Shown in pieces: positions 44,911 through 53,301 of a stretch of 64,000 nucleotides of DNA. The DNA lies in the NCBI GenBank assembly GCA_903832325.1, contig CAILBC010000022.1:186001-250000 (forward strand), read 5' to 3'. Position 1 is the stretch's first letter, and each line of letters begins with the position of its first letter. A program made the position numbers and the translations under genes. A model generated the notes under the pieces. It did no database searches, was not told the DNA's origin, and was given only the letters and a program-made list of their open reading frames with translations. Source of the stretch: an uncultured Sphingomonadales bacterium. GTDB taxonomy: Bacteria > Pseudomonadota > Alphaproteobacteria > Sphingomonadales > Sphingomonadaceae.

Positions 44911-45540
44911 TCAACGCAGGCGCAACCCGTGGACGAAGATGCACGCGGCATGGCGCGCCTGGCGCGCGATTTCGTCCGGATCGGGCGCGGGCCTGATCCC
45001 CACGGCAAAGCGCATGTGCCAATCGCCGCGCAACATGCCCAGGAACTGCCCCGCCGCCAGCACCAGATCGTCGCACGCGATCTGCCCGGCATCGGCAAAG
45101 CGTTGCAGCGTGGCGCGCAATTCCTCGACCACGGCGTTGGGCCCGGCGCGAAAGAACACTTCGGCCAGTTCGGGAAAGCGCGCGCCCTCGCTGTGGATCA
45201 GGCGATGCACATCGAGCGCGCCCGCCTCATAGATCCGCGCCAGAAAGCGTGCGCCGAATCCGGTCAGCAACTGTTCGAGATCATCGCTGTCGCTGCTGCG
45301 CAAATCGCGCAAGGGGGCCAGCACGCGTTCGCAATTGCGGCCCATGACCGCCTCGAACAGCGCCTCTTTTGACGGGAAGTATTTGTAAAGCGTGGCTTTC
45401 GATCCGCCCAGCCGTGCCGCGATGGTGGCCATAGAGGTCGCGCTATAGCCTTCATGGGCAAACGCCTCGGCCGCCACCGCAATGATGTGATCGCGGCGTT
45501 CATCTGGTGTACTGCGGGACAGCCTGCACTTAGTGACCAT
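44911..45540 (-). CDS. TetR-family repressor of the adjacent efflux operon
   Basis: 209 residues from the ATG at 45540 (a GTG at 45549 is possible). The N-terminal TetR helix-turn-helix is clear: RRDHIIAVAAEAFAHEGYSATSMATIAARLGGSKATLYKYFPSKEALFEAV. The C-terminal 140 residues form the usual ligand domain (AefR-like). It diverges from the outer-membrane factor, EmrA and EmrB genes, with an inverted repeat (45554-45577) between the starts. This arrangement implies that it represses the efflux operon and itself until a drug or metabolite binds. Confidence 0.9.
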   Translation of the reverse strand: MVTKCRLSRSTPDERRDHIIAVAAEAFAHEGYSATSMATIAARLGGSKATLYKYFPSKEALFEAVMGRNCERVLAPLRDLRSSDSDDLEQLLTGFGARFLARIYEAGALDVHRLIHSEGARFPELAEVFFRAGPNAVVEELRATLQRFADAGQIACDDLVLAAGQFLGMLRGDWHMRFAVGIRPAPDPDEIARQARHAACIFVHGLRLR

Positions 45541-45553
45541 TGTGTACACTTAG

Positions 45554-45577
45554 CGCTTGACACCGTGAGGTCAAGCG
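45554..45577. promoter_or_regulatory. Inverted-repeat operator between the TetR gene and the efflux operon
   Basis: CGCTTGAC-ACCGTGAG-GTCAAGCG: perfect 8-bp arms with an 8-bp centre, 14 bp from the TetR start and 51 bp from the efflux start. The right arm contains TCAAGCG, and TTGAC could double as a -35 hexamer. Confidence 0.7.
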
Positions 45578-45627
45578 TTAGACCAGCCGGTAGTGACCGA
45601 TCTGTACAGTCAGTGCGCGGAGCCCCG

Positions 45628-47058
45628 ATGATCCCGTTTTTTGCCCGCCGCCGGTCCGGCGCCCTGCTCATCGTGCCGATGCTGCTTGGCGCCTGTTCCG
45701 TTCCCCCGCCGATGGCCGCGGCACCCGCGCTGCGCGGCCCGGAGACACTGGCCACGGCCAGCCTTGACGGGCAGGTTCCCGGCAAATCGGCCTGGCCCGC
45801 CGAAGACTGGTGGCAGGCGCTGGGCGATGCGCAACTGTCGGCGCTGATCGAACAGGCCATCACGGCGTCGCCGACATTGGCCCAGGCCACCGCGCGGCTG
45901 CGCATGGCCGACGGCGATGCGCGCAGCGCCAGGGCCGCGCTGATGCCCACTGCATCGGCGGGCGGCGCGGCCGGTGCGATCAAGCAGAGCTACAACCAGG
46001 GGTTTCCGCCCGTGTTTCTGCCGCACGGCTGGCACAGCAACGGATCGGTTTCGGGCAATCTGGGTTTTGATCTCGACGTGTTCGGCCGCAACCATGCGGC
46101 GCTGGCGGCCGCGACATCCGAACGCACCGCCGCCGCGATCGAGGCGCGCGCCGCACGGCTGGCAATCGCAACCTCCGTCGCCGCCGCCTATGCCGATCTT
46201 GGCCGCTTTGCGGCGTTGCGCGATGTGGCGGCAAAGGCGCTGACCGTGCGCGAGGAGACCGCCGCGCTGGTGACCAAGCGCGTGCTCAACGGGCTCGACA
46301 CCCGCGCCGAACAGCGCCAGGCCGAGGCCGCGGTGCCGGTCGCCCGCGCCGAACTGGCGGCCGCCGATCTGGCGCTGAGCGTGGCGCGCAACCGGCTGGC
46401 GGCGCTGCTGGGCGATGGTCCCGACCGCGCGCTGACCGTGACTGCGCCGCCGCTTGCCCAATTCGCGGCGCTGCCGCTGCCACAGCGGCTGGCGCTCGAT
46501 CTGGTCGGGCGCCGGCCCGATATCGCGGCGGCGCGCGCGCGTGCCGAGGCCGCCAATGCACGGGTGCGCGGGGCGCGCGCCGCGTGGTTTCCGGATATCA
46601 ATCTGCTGGGCCTGCTGGGCGCACAATCGCTGGGCCTGGCCAACCTGACCGCGGTCGGGTCCGAAACCGGCCAGGCGCAGGCGGCAATCAGCCTGCCGCT
46701 GTTTACCGGCGGGCGCCTGGCGGGCAATTATCGCAGCGCGCGCGGCGGCTATGATCTGGCGGTCGCGCAATACGACGATACGCTGGTTCAGGCAGTGCGC
46801 GATGTGGCCGATGCCGCCGCGGCGCAACAGGCGCTGGGCATCGAACTGGCCGCCGCGCGCGAAGCCGTCGCGCGCAGCCAGGAAGCCTGGGACCTTGCCC
46901 GGCGCCGCTATGCCGGCGGCCTGTCGCCATACCTGTCGGTGCTGTCCGCCGAAGAGGCGTTCCTGCGCAACCGCCAGTTGCTTGCCGATTGCGAAGGCCG
47001 CGTGCTGGCCGTGCGGGTCGATCTGATCCGTGCGCTTGGCGGCGGCTTTGCCATCTGA
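45628..47058 (+). CDS. Outer-membrane efflux lipoprotein, NodT/OprM family
   Basis: 476 residues from the ATG at 45628 after CGGAG. A lipoprotein signal with the lipobox MLLGACS leads into the TolC-type fold: two repeated helical pairs (PTLAQATARLRMADGDARSARAALMP; VRGARAAWFPDINLLGLLG) and LDLVGRRPDIAAARA, typical of NodT-family factors. It forms the outer-membrane channel of the tripartite pump with the two genes downstream (34 bp and then 10 bp apart). Expression is likely controlled by the divergent TetR gene. Confidence 0.92.
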   Translation: MIPFFARRRSGALLIVPMLLGACSVPPPMAAAPALRGPETLATASLDGQVPGKSAWPAEDWWQALGDAQLSALIEQAITASPTLAQATARLRMADGDARSARAALMPTASAGGAAGAIKQSYNQGFPPVFLPHGWHSNGSVSGNLGFDLDVFGRNHAALAAATSERTAAAIEARAARLAIATSVAAAYADLGRFAALRDVAAKALTVREETAALVTKRVLNGLDTRAEQRQAEAAVPVARAELAAADLALSVARNRLAALLGDGPDRALTVTAPPLAQFAALPLPQRLALDLVGRRPDIAAARARAEAANARVRGARAAWFPDINLLGLLGAQSLGLANLTAVGSETGQAQAAISLPLFTGGRLAGNYRSARGGYDLAVAQYDDTLVQAVRDVADAAAAQQALGIELAAAREAVARSQEAWDLARRRYAGGLSPYLSVLSAEEAFLRNRQLLADCEGRVLAVRVDLIRALGGGFAI

Positions 47059-47092
47059 TCCCCCTTTTCCCAGCTCAGGACACGAAACCGCC

Positions 47093-48211
47093 ATGGCCGA
47101 TACCGACGCCACCCCAGCCCCGGCATCCCCCCGCAAACGCGCCTTTGCGCTGTTCGGCGGCGTGCTGGCAATCGCCGCAGCGGGCTATCTGGGCTATCAA
47201 TGGATCGAAGGCAGCCGCTACGTCGAAACCGACAATGCCTATGTCAACGCCGATGCCGCCGTGGTCACCCCGCTGATCAGCGGCGCAGTGGCCGAAGTGC
47301 ACGCCACCAGCACGCAGACCGTGCACAAAGGCGATGTGGTCATGGTGATCGATCCCACCGACGCGCGCATCGCGCTCGCCGCGGCCGAGGCAGACTATGC
47401 CGGCGCGCTGCGCAAGGCGCGCCAGACAATCGCCACCGGCCGCGCGCTGGGCGCCACCGTGGGCGAACGCGTGGCCGATATCAGCCGGATGCAGGCGCAA
47501 GTATCGATTGCCGAGGCCGATGTGGCGCGCGCGCGGCTCGATCTGGACCGGCGCCAGGCGCTGGCTGCCGACGGCGGCGTATCGGGCGAGGAATTGAGCA
47601 GCGCAAAGACCGCGTTTGCCACCGCGCAGGGCAACCTTGCCGCCGCACGCGCCGGCCTGGCGCAGGCGCGGGCCGCGCGCGGGTCGGCCGACGGGCAGGA
47701 AGCGGCCAATGCCGCGCTGACTGCGGGCACCACGCCCGAAACCAACCCCGAAGTGCTTGCCGCAAAGGCCCGGCTGGACCAGGCGCGGATCGATCTGGAG
47801 CGCACGGTGGTGCGCGCGCCGGTCGACGGCGTGGTGACGCAGCGCAGCGTGCAGGTGGGACAGCGGGTGGCCGCAGGCACCACCGTGATGACCGTGATCC
47901 CGGTGCAGCAGGCGTTTGTCGATGCCAATTACAAGGAAAGCCAGTTGCGCGGGGTCCACCCCGGCCAACCGGTTGAACTGACCGCCGACATCTACGGCGG
48001 GAAAGTCGTCTATCACGGCCGCGTGGTCGGCTTTTCCGGGGGAACCGGATCGGCGCTGGCGGTGATCCCGGCGCAGAATGCCACCGGCAACTGGATCAAG
48101 GTGGTGCAGCGCCTGCCGGTGCGCATCGCGCTCGATCCGGCCGAACTGGCACGGCACCCTTTGCGCATGGGGCTGTCGATGGATGCCGTGATCGATACCC
48201 GCGGCAACTGA
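47093..48211 (+). CDS. emrA: EmrA-like membrane-fusion protein of a multidrug exporter
   Basis: 372 residues, ATG at 47093. There is one N-terminal membrane helix (FALFGGVLAIAAAGYLGYQW), then VETDNAYVNADAAVVTPLISGAVAEV, the classic HlyD/EmrA barrel-sandwich start. A long coiled-coil (about residues 90-220) follows, then the closing half IDLERTVVRAPVDGVVTQRSVQVGQ. It connects the inner-membrane transporter to the outer-membrane factor. Confidence 0.92.
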   Translation: MADTDATPAPASPRKRAFALFGGVLAIAAAGYLGYQWIEGSRYVETDNAYVNADAAVVTPLISGAVAEVHATSTQTVHKGDVVMVIDPTDARIALAAAEADYAGALRKARQTIATGRALGATVGERVADISRMQAQVSIAEADVARARLDLDRRQALAADGGVSGEELSSAKTAFATAQGNLAAARAGLAQARAARGSADGQEAANAALTAGTTPETNPEVLAAKARLDQARIDLERTVVRAPVDGVVTQRSVQVGQRVAAGTTVMTVIPVQQAFVDANYKESQLRGVHPGQPVELTADIYGGKVVYHGRVVGFSGGTGSALAVIPAQNATGNWIKVVQRLPVRIALDPAELARHPLRMGLSMDAVIDTRGN

Positions 48212-48221
48212 GAGAACGCAG

Positions 48222-49799
48222 ATGGCCGGACCCGCCCCCGTCTTTGCCCCGCCCACTGTCGAACCGCTGAAGGGTCCGATGATGGCGCTGGGCGCGTTTG
48301 CGCTGGCGCTGTCGAACTTTGTCGTGGTGCTGGACATCACCATCGCCAATGTTTCGGTCCCGCATATTTCGGGCAGCATTGCCGTTTCGCCCAGCCAGGG
48401 CACCTGGGTGATCACGTCTTATGCCGTGGCCGAGGCGATCTGCGTGCCGCTGACCGGGTGGATGGCCGCGCGGTTTGGCGCGGTGCGCGTGTTCCTGCTG
48501 TCGCTGGTGGGGTTCGGGCTGTTTTCGCTGCTGTGCGGCCTGTCGCAAAGCCTGGAGGCGCTGATCGCGTTCCGCGTGGCGCAGGGGCTGTGCGGCGCGC
48601 CGATCATGCCGATGTCGCAGACATTGCTGATGCGCATTTTCCCGCCGAACAAGGCCAGCGCCGCGCTGGGGCTGTGGGCGATGACCACGGTTTGCGCGCC
48701 GATCGCCGGCCCGATCCTGGGCGGGCTGATTTCCGACGATTTGTCGTGGCACTGGATTTTCTTCATCAACCTGCCGATTGTCGCGGTTTGCGCCACGGTC
48801 GCGCTGCGGCTGATCACGCGGTATGAAACGCCGACCGTGAAGCGGCCGATCGATTTCGTCGGGCTGGCGCTGCTGGTGGTGTGGGTCGGCGCGCTGCAGA
48901 TCATGCTCGACAAAGGGCGCGAAGAAGACTGGTTCGCCAGCGGCCTGATCTGCACCCTGGGTATCGTTGCGGCGGTCGGGTTTGTCGCATTCCTGATCTG
49001 GGAACTGACCGAGCGCGATCCGATTGTCGATTTGTCGGTGTTTCGCCATCGCGGCTTTACCGTGGGGGTGATCACGCAAAGCACCACGTATGCCGCGTTC
49101 TTTGCGATGGTCGTGCTGACGCCGTTGTTCCTGCAGACCAATCTGGATTACAGCGCCACCGTGGCCGGGCAGGCGATGGGCTTCATGGGCATGCTGGCGG
49201 TCATCATGTCGCCGATCGTGGCGCAATTGACCACGCGCTACGACGTGCGCGGGCTGATTGCGTTTGGCGCGGGGTGGCTGGGGGTCATGGCGATCCTGCG
49301 CACCCATTGGGCCACCGGCATGAGCTTTTATGACGTGTCGCTGCCGCAATTCCTGCAAGGGTTCGGCATGCCGTTCTTCTTTGTCGGCACGACCGCGCTG
49401 GCGCTGGGATCGGTCCTGCCGCGCGAAACCGCATCGGCGGCGGGCATCCAGAACTTCATGCGCACGCTGTCGGGCGCCTTTGCCACGTCGCTGTCGACGA
49501 CGATGTGGGATTATGAAACCAAATATGCCCATTCCGAACTGACCGGACTGGTCAATCCGCCGGCATTCCTGATGAACCAGGGGCTGGCCGGGCGGATGAT
49601 GCTTGATCATATGGTCCAGGTCGAGGCGGTGACACTGGCCACCAACCGGGTGTTCCTGGGCTGCGCCGCGATCCTTGCCTTCGCCGCCTGCTTCGTGTGG
49701 CTGGCGCCAAAGCCCAAACCCCGGGTTGCCCCCGCCGCACCGCCGCCAGAACGCGCACAAGAGACCGCGGCTGAACGGGGCGTCGCCGCCGCGCACTGA
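48222..49799 (+). CDS. emrB: EmrB-like major-facilitator drug exporter (DHA2, 14 helices)
   Basis: 525 residues. The protein is polytopic, with the DHA2 motifs: VVLDITIANVSVPHISG near helix 1, GTWVITSYAVAEAICVPLTGWMAARFG (motif A region), and GPILGGLISDDLSWHWIFFINLPI (motif C and the following loop). It exports drugs or other toxic compounds by proton exchange through EmrA and the outer-membrane factor. It is the last gene of the operon. The C-terminal tail is Pro/Ala-rich. Confidence 0.94.
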   Translation: MAGPAPVFAPPTVEPLKGPMMALGAFALALSNFVVVLDITIANVSVPHISGSIAVSPSQGTWVITSYAVAEAICVPLTGWMAARFGAVRVFLLSLVGFGLFSLLCGLSQSLEALIAFRVAQGLCGAPIMPMSQTLLMRIFPPNKASAALGLWAMTTVCAPIAGPILGGLISDDLSWHWIFFINLPIVAVCATVALRLITRYETPTVKRPIDFVGLALLVVWVGALQIMLDKGREEDWFASGLICTLGIVAAVGFVAFLIWELTERDPIVDLSVFRHRGFTVGVITQSTTYAAFFAMVVLTPLFLQTNLDYSATVAGQAMGFMGMLAVIMSPIVAQLTTRYDVRGLIAFGAGWLGVMAILRTHWATGMSFYDVSLPQFLQGFGMPFFFVGTTALALGSVLPRETASAAGIQNFMRTLSGAFATSLSTTMWDYETKYAHSELTGLVNPPAFLMNQGLAGRMMLDHMVQVEAVTLATNRVFLGCAAILAFAACFVWLAPKPKPRVAPAAPPPERAQETAAERGVAAAH

Positions 49800-49933
49800 A
49801 CGCGCCGGGACAGAGCCTGGCGCCCCCGGCCCGCCCCGCCCCCGGCGGTAAAAAGGGTTTGGAAAACCCGGCCGAGATCGCACAACCTGATCAGGTGGAA
49901 CTGAATTCGGGCCACGCTGGCAGGGGGCCTGGC

Positions 49934-51952
49934 ATGAAGACGCGCACGTATTGGTTGCTGGTCGGGGCCCTGCTGCCGCTGGTGACGGCAACCGCGCCGG
50001 GCGCTGTTGCCGCACCGCGAGTGATCGTCCCTTCGGACCTTGCCCGCGTTGTTGGCCTGTCGGCATTGCAGTTTTCTCCCGATGGCAAGACAATCGCGCT
50101 GGTCGAATCGCACGCCAATCTGGACGAGGACGAATACCGCACCGAAATCGTTCTGGTCGATGTCGCCAGCGGTGCGCGGCGCGCCTTTACTGCCAACCGG
50201 CACAAGGCGGCACAGCCGCGCTGGTCGCCCGATGGCAGGTCACTGGCGTTTCTGGCCCCCGACGCTGACAGGAAACTGCAGGTGTTCGTCGCGCCGCTCG
50301 CTGGCGGCGATGCCATCCAGGTCACGCACGTCAAATCTGCGGTCCAGCAATTCACCTGGAGCCCGGACAGCAAGTCGATCGCGTTGGCCGCCACCGATCC
50401 GGCCCCCGAACCCAAGGGCGCAGACAAATATCACACCGGGTTCTATTTCGGTCACAATGACCTGACCGTGCGCGAAAAGCCGCGTTCGACCCATATCTGG
50501 CTGGTCGATGCCACCGGGACCGGCGAACAGCGGCTGACCAGCGGCGACTGGTCCCTGCCCACCGTGCTGCCGCCCGGACCGCCATCCTCGCCGTTGAAAT
50601 TTACGCCTGATGGCAAGGCGATCGTGTTCGTCAAACAGGCTACGCCTGCGTCTGGCGACCGATCGCAAGCGCAACTGGAAAGACTTGAGCTGGCCAGCGG
50701 CACGATCACCGCACTGTCGCCCGAAACGCAGTATCTCGGCTATCCGCTGGTCTCACCCGACGGGCGCAACGTGGTGTTCTGGGGCGCGCACGATTCCGTC
50801 CCTGTCGGCAATCAGGACCTGTGGCTGGTGCAAGGGGCTGGCACGCCCTCACGAAACCTCAGCAAAGAGGTGGACCGCAACCTTTACGGCACCTGGTGGC
50901 TGCCCGATGGCAAAAGCGTGCTGATCAGCGGAAATGACGGGCTTGGTGTCGGTCTGTGGACGCTGGACCTAAATGGCAAGGCGCAGCGGCTGTCGACCGG
51001 CCCGGTCATGCCCGCCAACGGCTACTGGGTGGATGGCGATGTCAGCAGCAAGGGCGCGTTCGCGTTCATTGGCCAGTCGCCGGACACGCCGGGCGAACTC
51101 TATGTCATGGACGGGTTGAAGGCCGCGCCGCGCAAGCTGACCGCGGTGAACGACTGGATCGCCACCATCAAACTGGGGCGGATGGAGGAAGTGCACTGGA
51201 AGGGTCCGCAGGGCACCATGATCGATGGCGCCCTGACGCTGCCGCCCGACGCCGCGCCGGGCGCGAAATACCCGGTCGCGCTGATCATTCACGGCGGGCC
51301 GAATTCATCAACGCGCATGCGCTTCACGATCGCGCCACAGGCGCTTGCGGCGCGGGGCTTCATCGTGTTCGAGCCGAACTACCGCGGCAGCGACAACCTT
51401 GGCAATGCGTTCAAGGCCGCGATTTTCCGGGATGCCGGCGAAGGGCCCGGGCAGGACGTGATGGCGGGCCTCGACCAGGTCATGGCACGGCCCGATGTCG
51501 CCCCCGGCAAGCCGCTGGTTTCGGGCTGGTCCTATGGCGGATACATGACCACCTGGCTGCTGGGCCGCTATCCGGACAAATGGCAGGCAGCGGTGTCCGG
51601 CGCCCCGGTCACCAACTGGCAGACCGCCTTTGACCAGAGCGACGCCAACATCGGGCAGGCGGCGCGGCTCGGCGCCTCGCCCTACAAGGCCGATGGCGCC
51701 GAACAGCTGTGGCGCCAAAGCCCCGCCTCGATGCAGACCCGGATCAAGGCACCCACGCTGGTCATGTCCGACAGCGAGGACTTCCGCGTCCCGTTCACGC
51801 AGGCGATCAGCCTGTACCGCGCGCTCGAGGACAACGGGGTGGAAACAAAGTTCTACTTGTTCCCGATCCGCGGCCATTCCCCCGCCGACCCAATCCGCCA
51901 GACCGACATGTGGCAAGTGTGGATCGACTGGCTGGCCGCACACAAGCAGTGA
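49934..51952 (+). CDS. S9-family serine peptidase (prolyl oligopeptidase/acylaminoacyl peptidase-like), exported
   Basis: 672 residues from the ATG at 49934, after CAGGGGGCC; the frame is open to 49859 without a good site. The signal peptide is TYWLLVGALLPLVTATAPGAVAA. A beta-propeller with repeated SPDGK-type blades (FSPDGKTIALVES, WSPDGRSLAFLA, TPDGKAIVF) covers about residues 40-420. The catalytic alpha/beta domain follows: Ser in SGWSYGGYMTTW, Asp in MSDSEDFRVPF, His in PIRGHSPAD. It probably digests peptides in the periplasm. It uses GAC for Asp more often than its neighbours, a weak sign of a different origin. Confidence 0.92.
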   Translation: MKTRTYWLLVGALLPLVTATAPGAVAAPRVIVPSDLARVVGLSALQFSPDGKTIALVESHANLDEDEYRTEIVLVDVASGARRAFTANRHKAAQPRWSPDGRSLAFLAPDADRKLQVFVAPLAGGDAIQVTHVKSAVQQFTWSPDSKSIALAATDPAPEPKGADKYHTGFYFGHNDLTVREKPRSTHIWLVDATGTGEQRLTSGDWSLPTVLPPGPPSSPLKFTPDGKAIVFVKQATPASGDRSQAQLERLELASGTITALSPETQYLGYPLVSPDGRNVVFWGAHDSVPVGNQDLWLVQGAGTPSRNLSKEVDRNLYGTWWLPDGKSVLISGNDGLGVGLWTLDLNGKAQRLSTGPVMPANGYWVDGDVSSKGAFAFIGQSPDTPGELYVMDGLKAAPRKLTAVNDWIATIKLGRMEEVHWKGPQGTMIDGALTLPPDAAPGAKYPVALIIHGGPNSSTRMRFTIAPQALAARGFIVFEPNYRGSDNLGNAFKAAIFRDAGEGPGQDVMAGLDQVMARPDVAPGKPLVSGWSYGGYMTTWLLGRYPDKWQAAVSGAPVTNWQTAFDQSDANIGQAARLGASPYKADGAEQLWRQSPASMQTRIKAPTLVMSDSEDFRVPFTQAISLYRALEDNGVETKFYLFPIRGHSPADPIRQTDMWQVWIDWLAAHKQ

Positions 51953-52020
51953 CCAGGCGGCCGCATGCCGCTCCAGACAGATACCGTGCCCCCGGACCGG
52001 TCCAGGGTCCCGCTGACGTC

Positions 52021-52125
52021 TTCTACGGATGCGCGATGAGTGGAACCCATCGCACAACGTGACGCTCAGGCGCCGCGCGGGCTTGTACCAACGTGCGTCA
52101 AGTCAAGCTCACTGCACGTTGGTAT
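52021..52125. repeat. Dispersed stem-loop repeat, family B, copy 2
   Basis: 105 bp, gapless match to 43391-43495 (about 80% by hand count). The right hairpin is TACCAACGTGC paired perfectly with GCACGTTGGTA. The left hairpin ATGCGCGATG/CATCGCACAA is imperfect. Changes relative to copy 1 are partly matched on both arms. It lies between the convergent S9 peptidase and ctrA genes. Confidence 0.92.
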
Positions 52126-52217
52126 TCGTGGTTGGCGCGATTTTGTCGGCATGTTTCGGGCAAAGGTGCAGCACCGGCGTCGGCCTGGGCGAAGGCCAAT
52201 TGCAATCGCAGCAACTG

Positions 52218-52246
52218 CCAAAAAAAGACCCGCCAGAAGGCGGGTC
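52218..52246 (-). terminator. Intrinsic terminator of ctrA
   Basis: On the minus strand GACCCGCC-TTCT-GGCGGGTC (52227-52246) is followed by a run of Ts (A run at 52219-52226 on the plus strand). It lies 56 bp beyond the ctrA stop. Confidence 0.88.
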
Positions 52247-52301
52247 ATTTCCAGGGAGTGGTCAATCCGGGGCACGCCAGCACCCCGGTGGTGCATGCAG
52301 A

Positions 52302-53003
52302 TCAGGCGGCTTCGATGGCCGACAGGTCTTCGGGATCGCGCAGGACATAGCCGCGGCCCCAGACGGTTTCGATATAGTTGTCCCCGCCGCAGGCATGGGC
52401 CAGCTTCTTGCGCAGCTTGCAGATGAACACGTCGATGATTTTCAGTTCGGGTTCGTCCATGCCGCCATAAAGGTGGTTGAGGAACATTTCCTTGGTCAGC
52501 GTCGTGCCCTTGCGCAGCGACAGCAGTTCCAGCATCGCATATTCCTTGCCGGTCAGATGGACGCGTGCGCTGTCCACTTCGACCGTCTTGGCATCCAGGT
52601 TGACCGACAGCTTGCCAGTGCGGATGACCGATTGCGAATGGCCCTTTGACCGGCGCACCACGGCGTGGATGCGGGCAATCAGTTCTTCGCGGTGGAACGG
52701 CTTGGTCACATAATCGTCGGCGCCAAAGCCGAACGAGCGGACTTTGCTGTCCATTTCCGAAATCCCCGACAGGATCAGCACCGGCGTCTGCACTTTGGCC
52801 ACGCGCAGCTTCTTCAGCACGTCATAGCCGTGCATGTCGGGCAGATTGAGGTCGAGCAGGATGATGTCGTAATCATACAGCTTGCCCAGATCGAGGCCTT
52901 CTTCGCCCAGATCCGTTGAATAGACATTGAAGCCTTCGGCAGAGAGCATCAGCTCAATCGCCTTGGCAGTGGTCGGCTCGTCTTCGATCAGCAGAACCCG
53001 CAT
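52302..53003 (-). CDS. ctrA: Cell-cycle response regulator CtrA
   Basis: 233 residues from the ATG at 53003. The receiver domain has the phosphoacceptor Asp in [17 protein letters not shown], the switch Lys in [13 protein letters not shown], and the acidic pair VLLIEDE. The OmpR-type winged helix contains [32 protein letters not shown] and [15 protein letters not shown]. Almost every position reads as alphaproteobacterial CtrA, master regulator of cell-cycle, flagellar and division genes. Degradation-type Ala-Ala ends the protein (IEAA). Its upstream region carries CtrA half-sites, as expected for autoregulation. Confidence 0.97.
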   Translation of the reverse strand: MRVLLIEDEPTTAKAIELMLSAEGFNVYSTDLGEEGLDLGKLYDYDIILLDLNLPDMHGYDVLKKLRVAKVQTPVLILSGISEMDSKVRSFGFGADDYVTKPFHREELIARIHAVVRRSKGHSQSVIRTGKLSVNLDAKTVEVDSARVHLTGKEYAMLELLSLRKGTTLTKEMFLNHLYGGMDEPELKIIDVFICKLRKKLAHACGGDNYIETVWGRGYVLRDPEDLSAIEAA

Positions 53004-53068
53004 CGAACAATCCCTTCTTGCCATTACCCCCGATGGCTTCGATCCCCGGCAGAGGGACGCGCCGTTCA

Positions 53069-53101
53069 TTAACCATAGGAGCTATGAACATGAAAGGTTA
53101 A
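53069..53101. promoter_or_regulatory. CtrA half-sites upstream of ctrA
   Basis: TTAACCAT at 53069-53076 (plus strand) and TTAACC on the minus strand at 53096-53101 lie 66-98 bp upstream of the ctrA start. TTAACCAT is the known CtrA half-site form. No full TTAA-N7-TTAA is present. Confidence 0.55.
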
Positions 53102-53210
53102 TTTATCGTCAATCCTGCACTGACGGAAACTTCGTCAATGCCGAAATATGCATTTTTGCTTATACGCTTGTTAGTGTCTGACCCGAAACTCCGTTTCGGG
53201 AAGTCGGTAC

Positions 53211-53280
53211 CGGCCCGCTCCCCCGGCCCAACTGCCCGCAGGGTACCATGAATGGGCGGTTGGGCCGGGGGTGCGGGCCG
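53211..53280. repeat. Dispersed stem-loop repeat, family A, copy 2
   Basis: Arms of 28 bp (53211-53238 and 53253-53280) with three mismatches enclose the loop CAGGGTACCATGAA, 13 of 14 bases identical to the loop at 9780-9793. The right arm repeats TGGGCGGTTGGGCCGGGGG of copy 1. It is located between the ctrA promoter region and the 3' end of the TPR gene. A small separate hairpin (CCCGAAA/TTTCGGG, 53182-53200) is adjacent. Confidence 0.9.
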
Positions 53281-53301
53281 GGGGCGGCAGGTGCGGCAGC
53301 G

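Noticed and set aside
52029..52649. 206-codon plus-strand frame starting in the family-B repeat and running antisense through ctrA
   Set aside because: Its start is repeat DNA (the same V-T-L-R-R-R-A-G-L translation appears at 43391) and the remainder is the shadow of ctrA.
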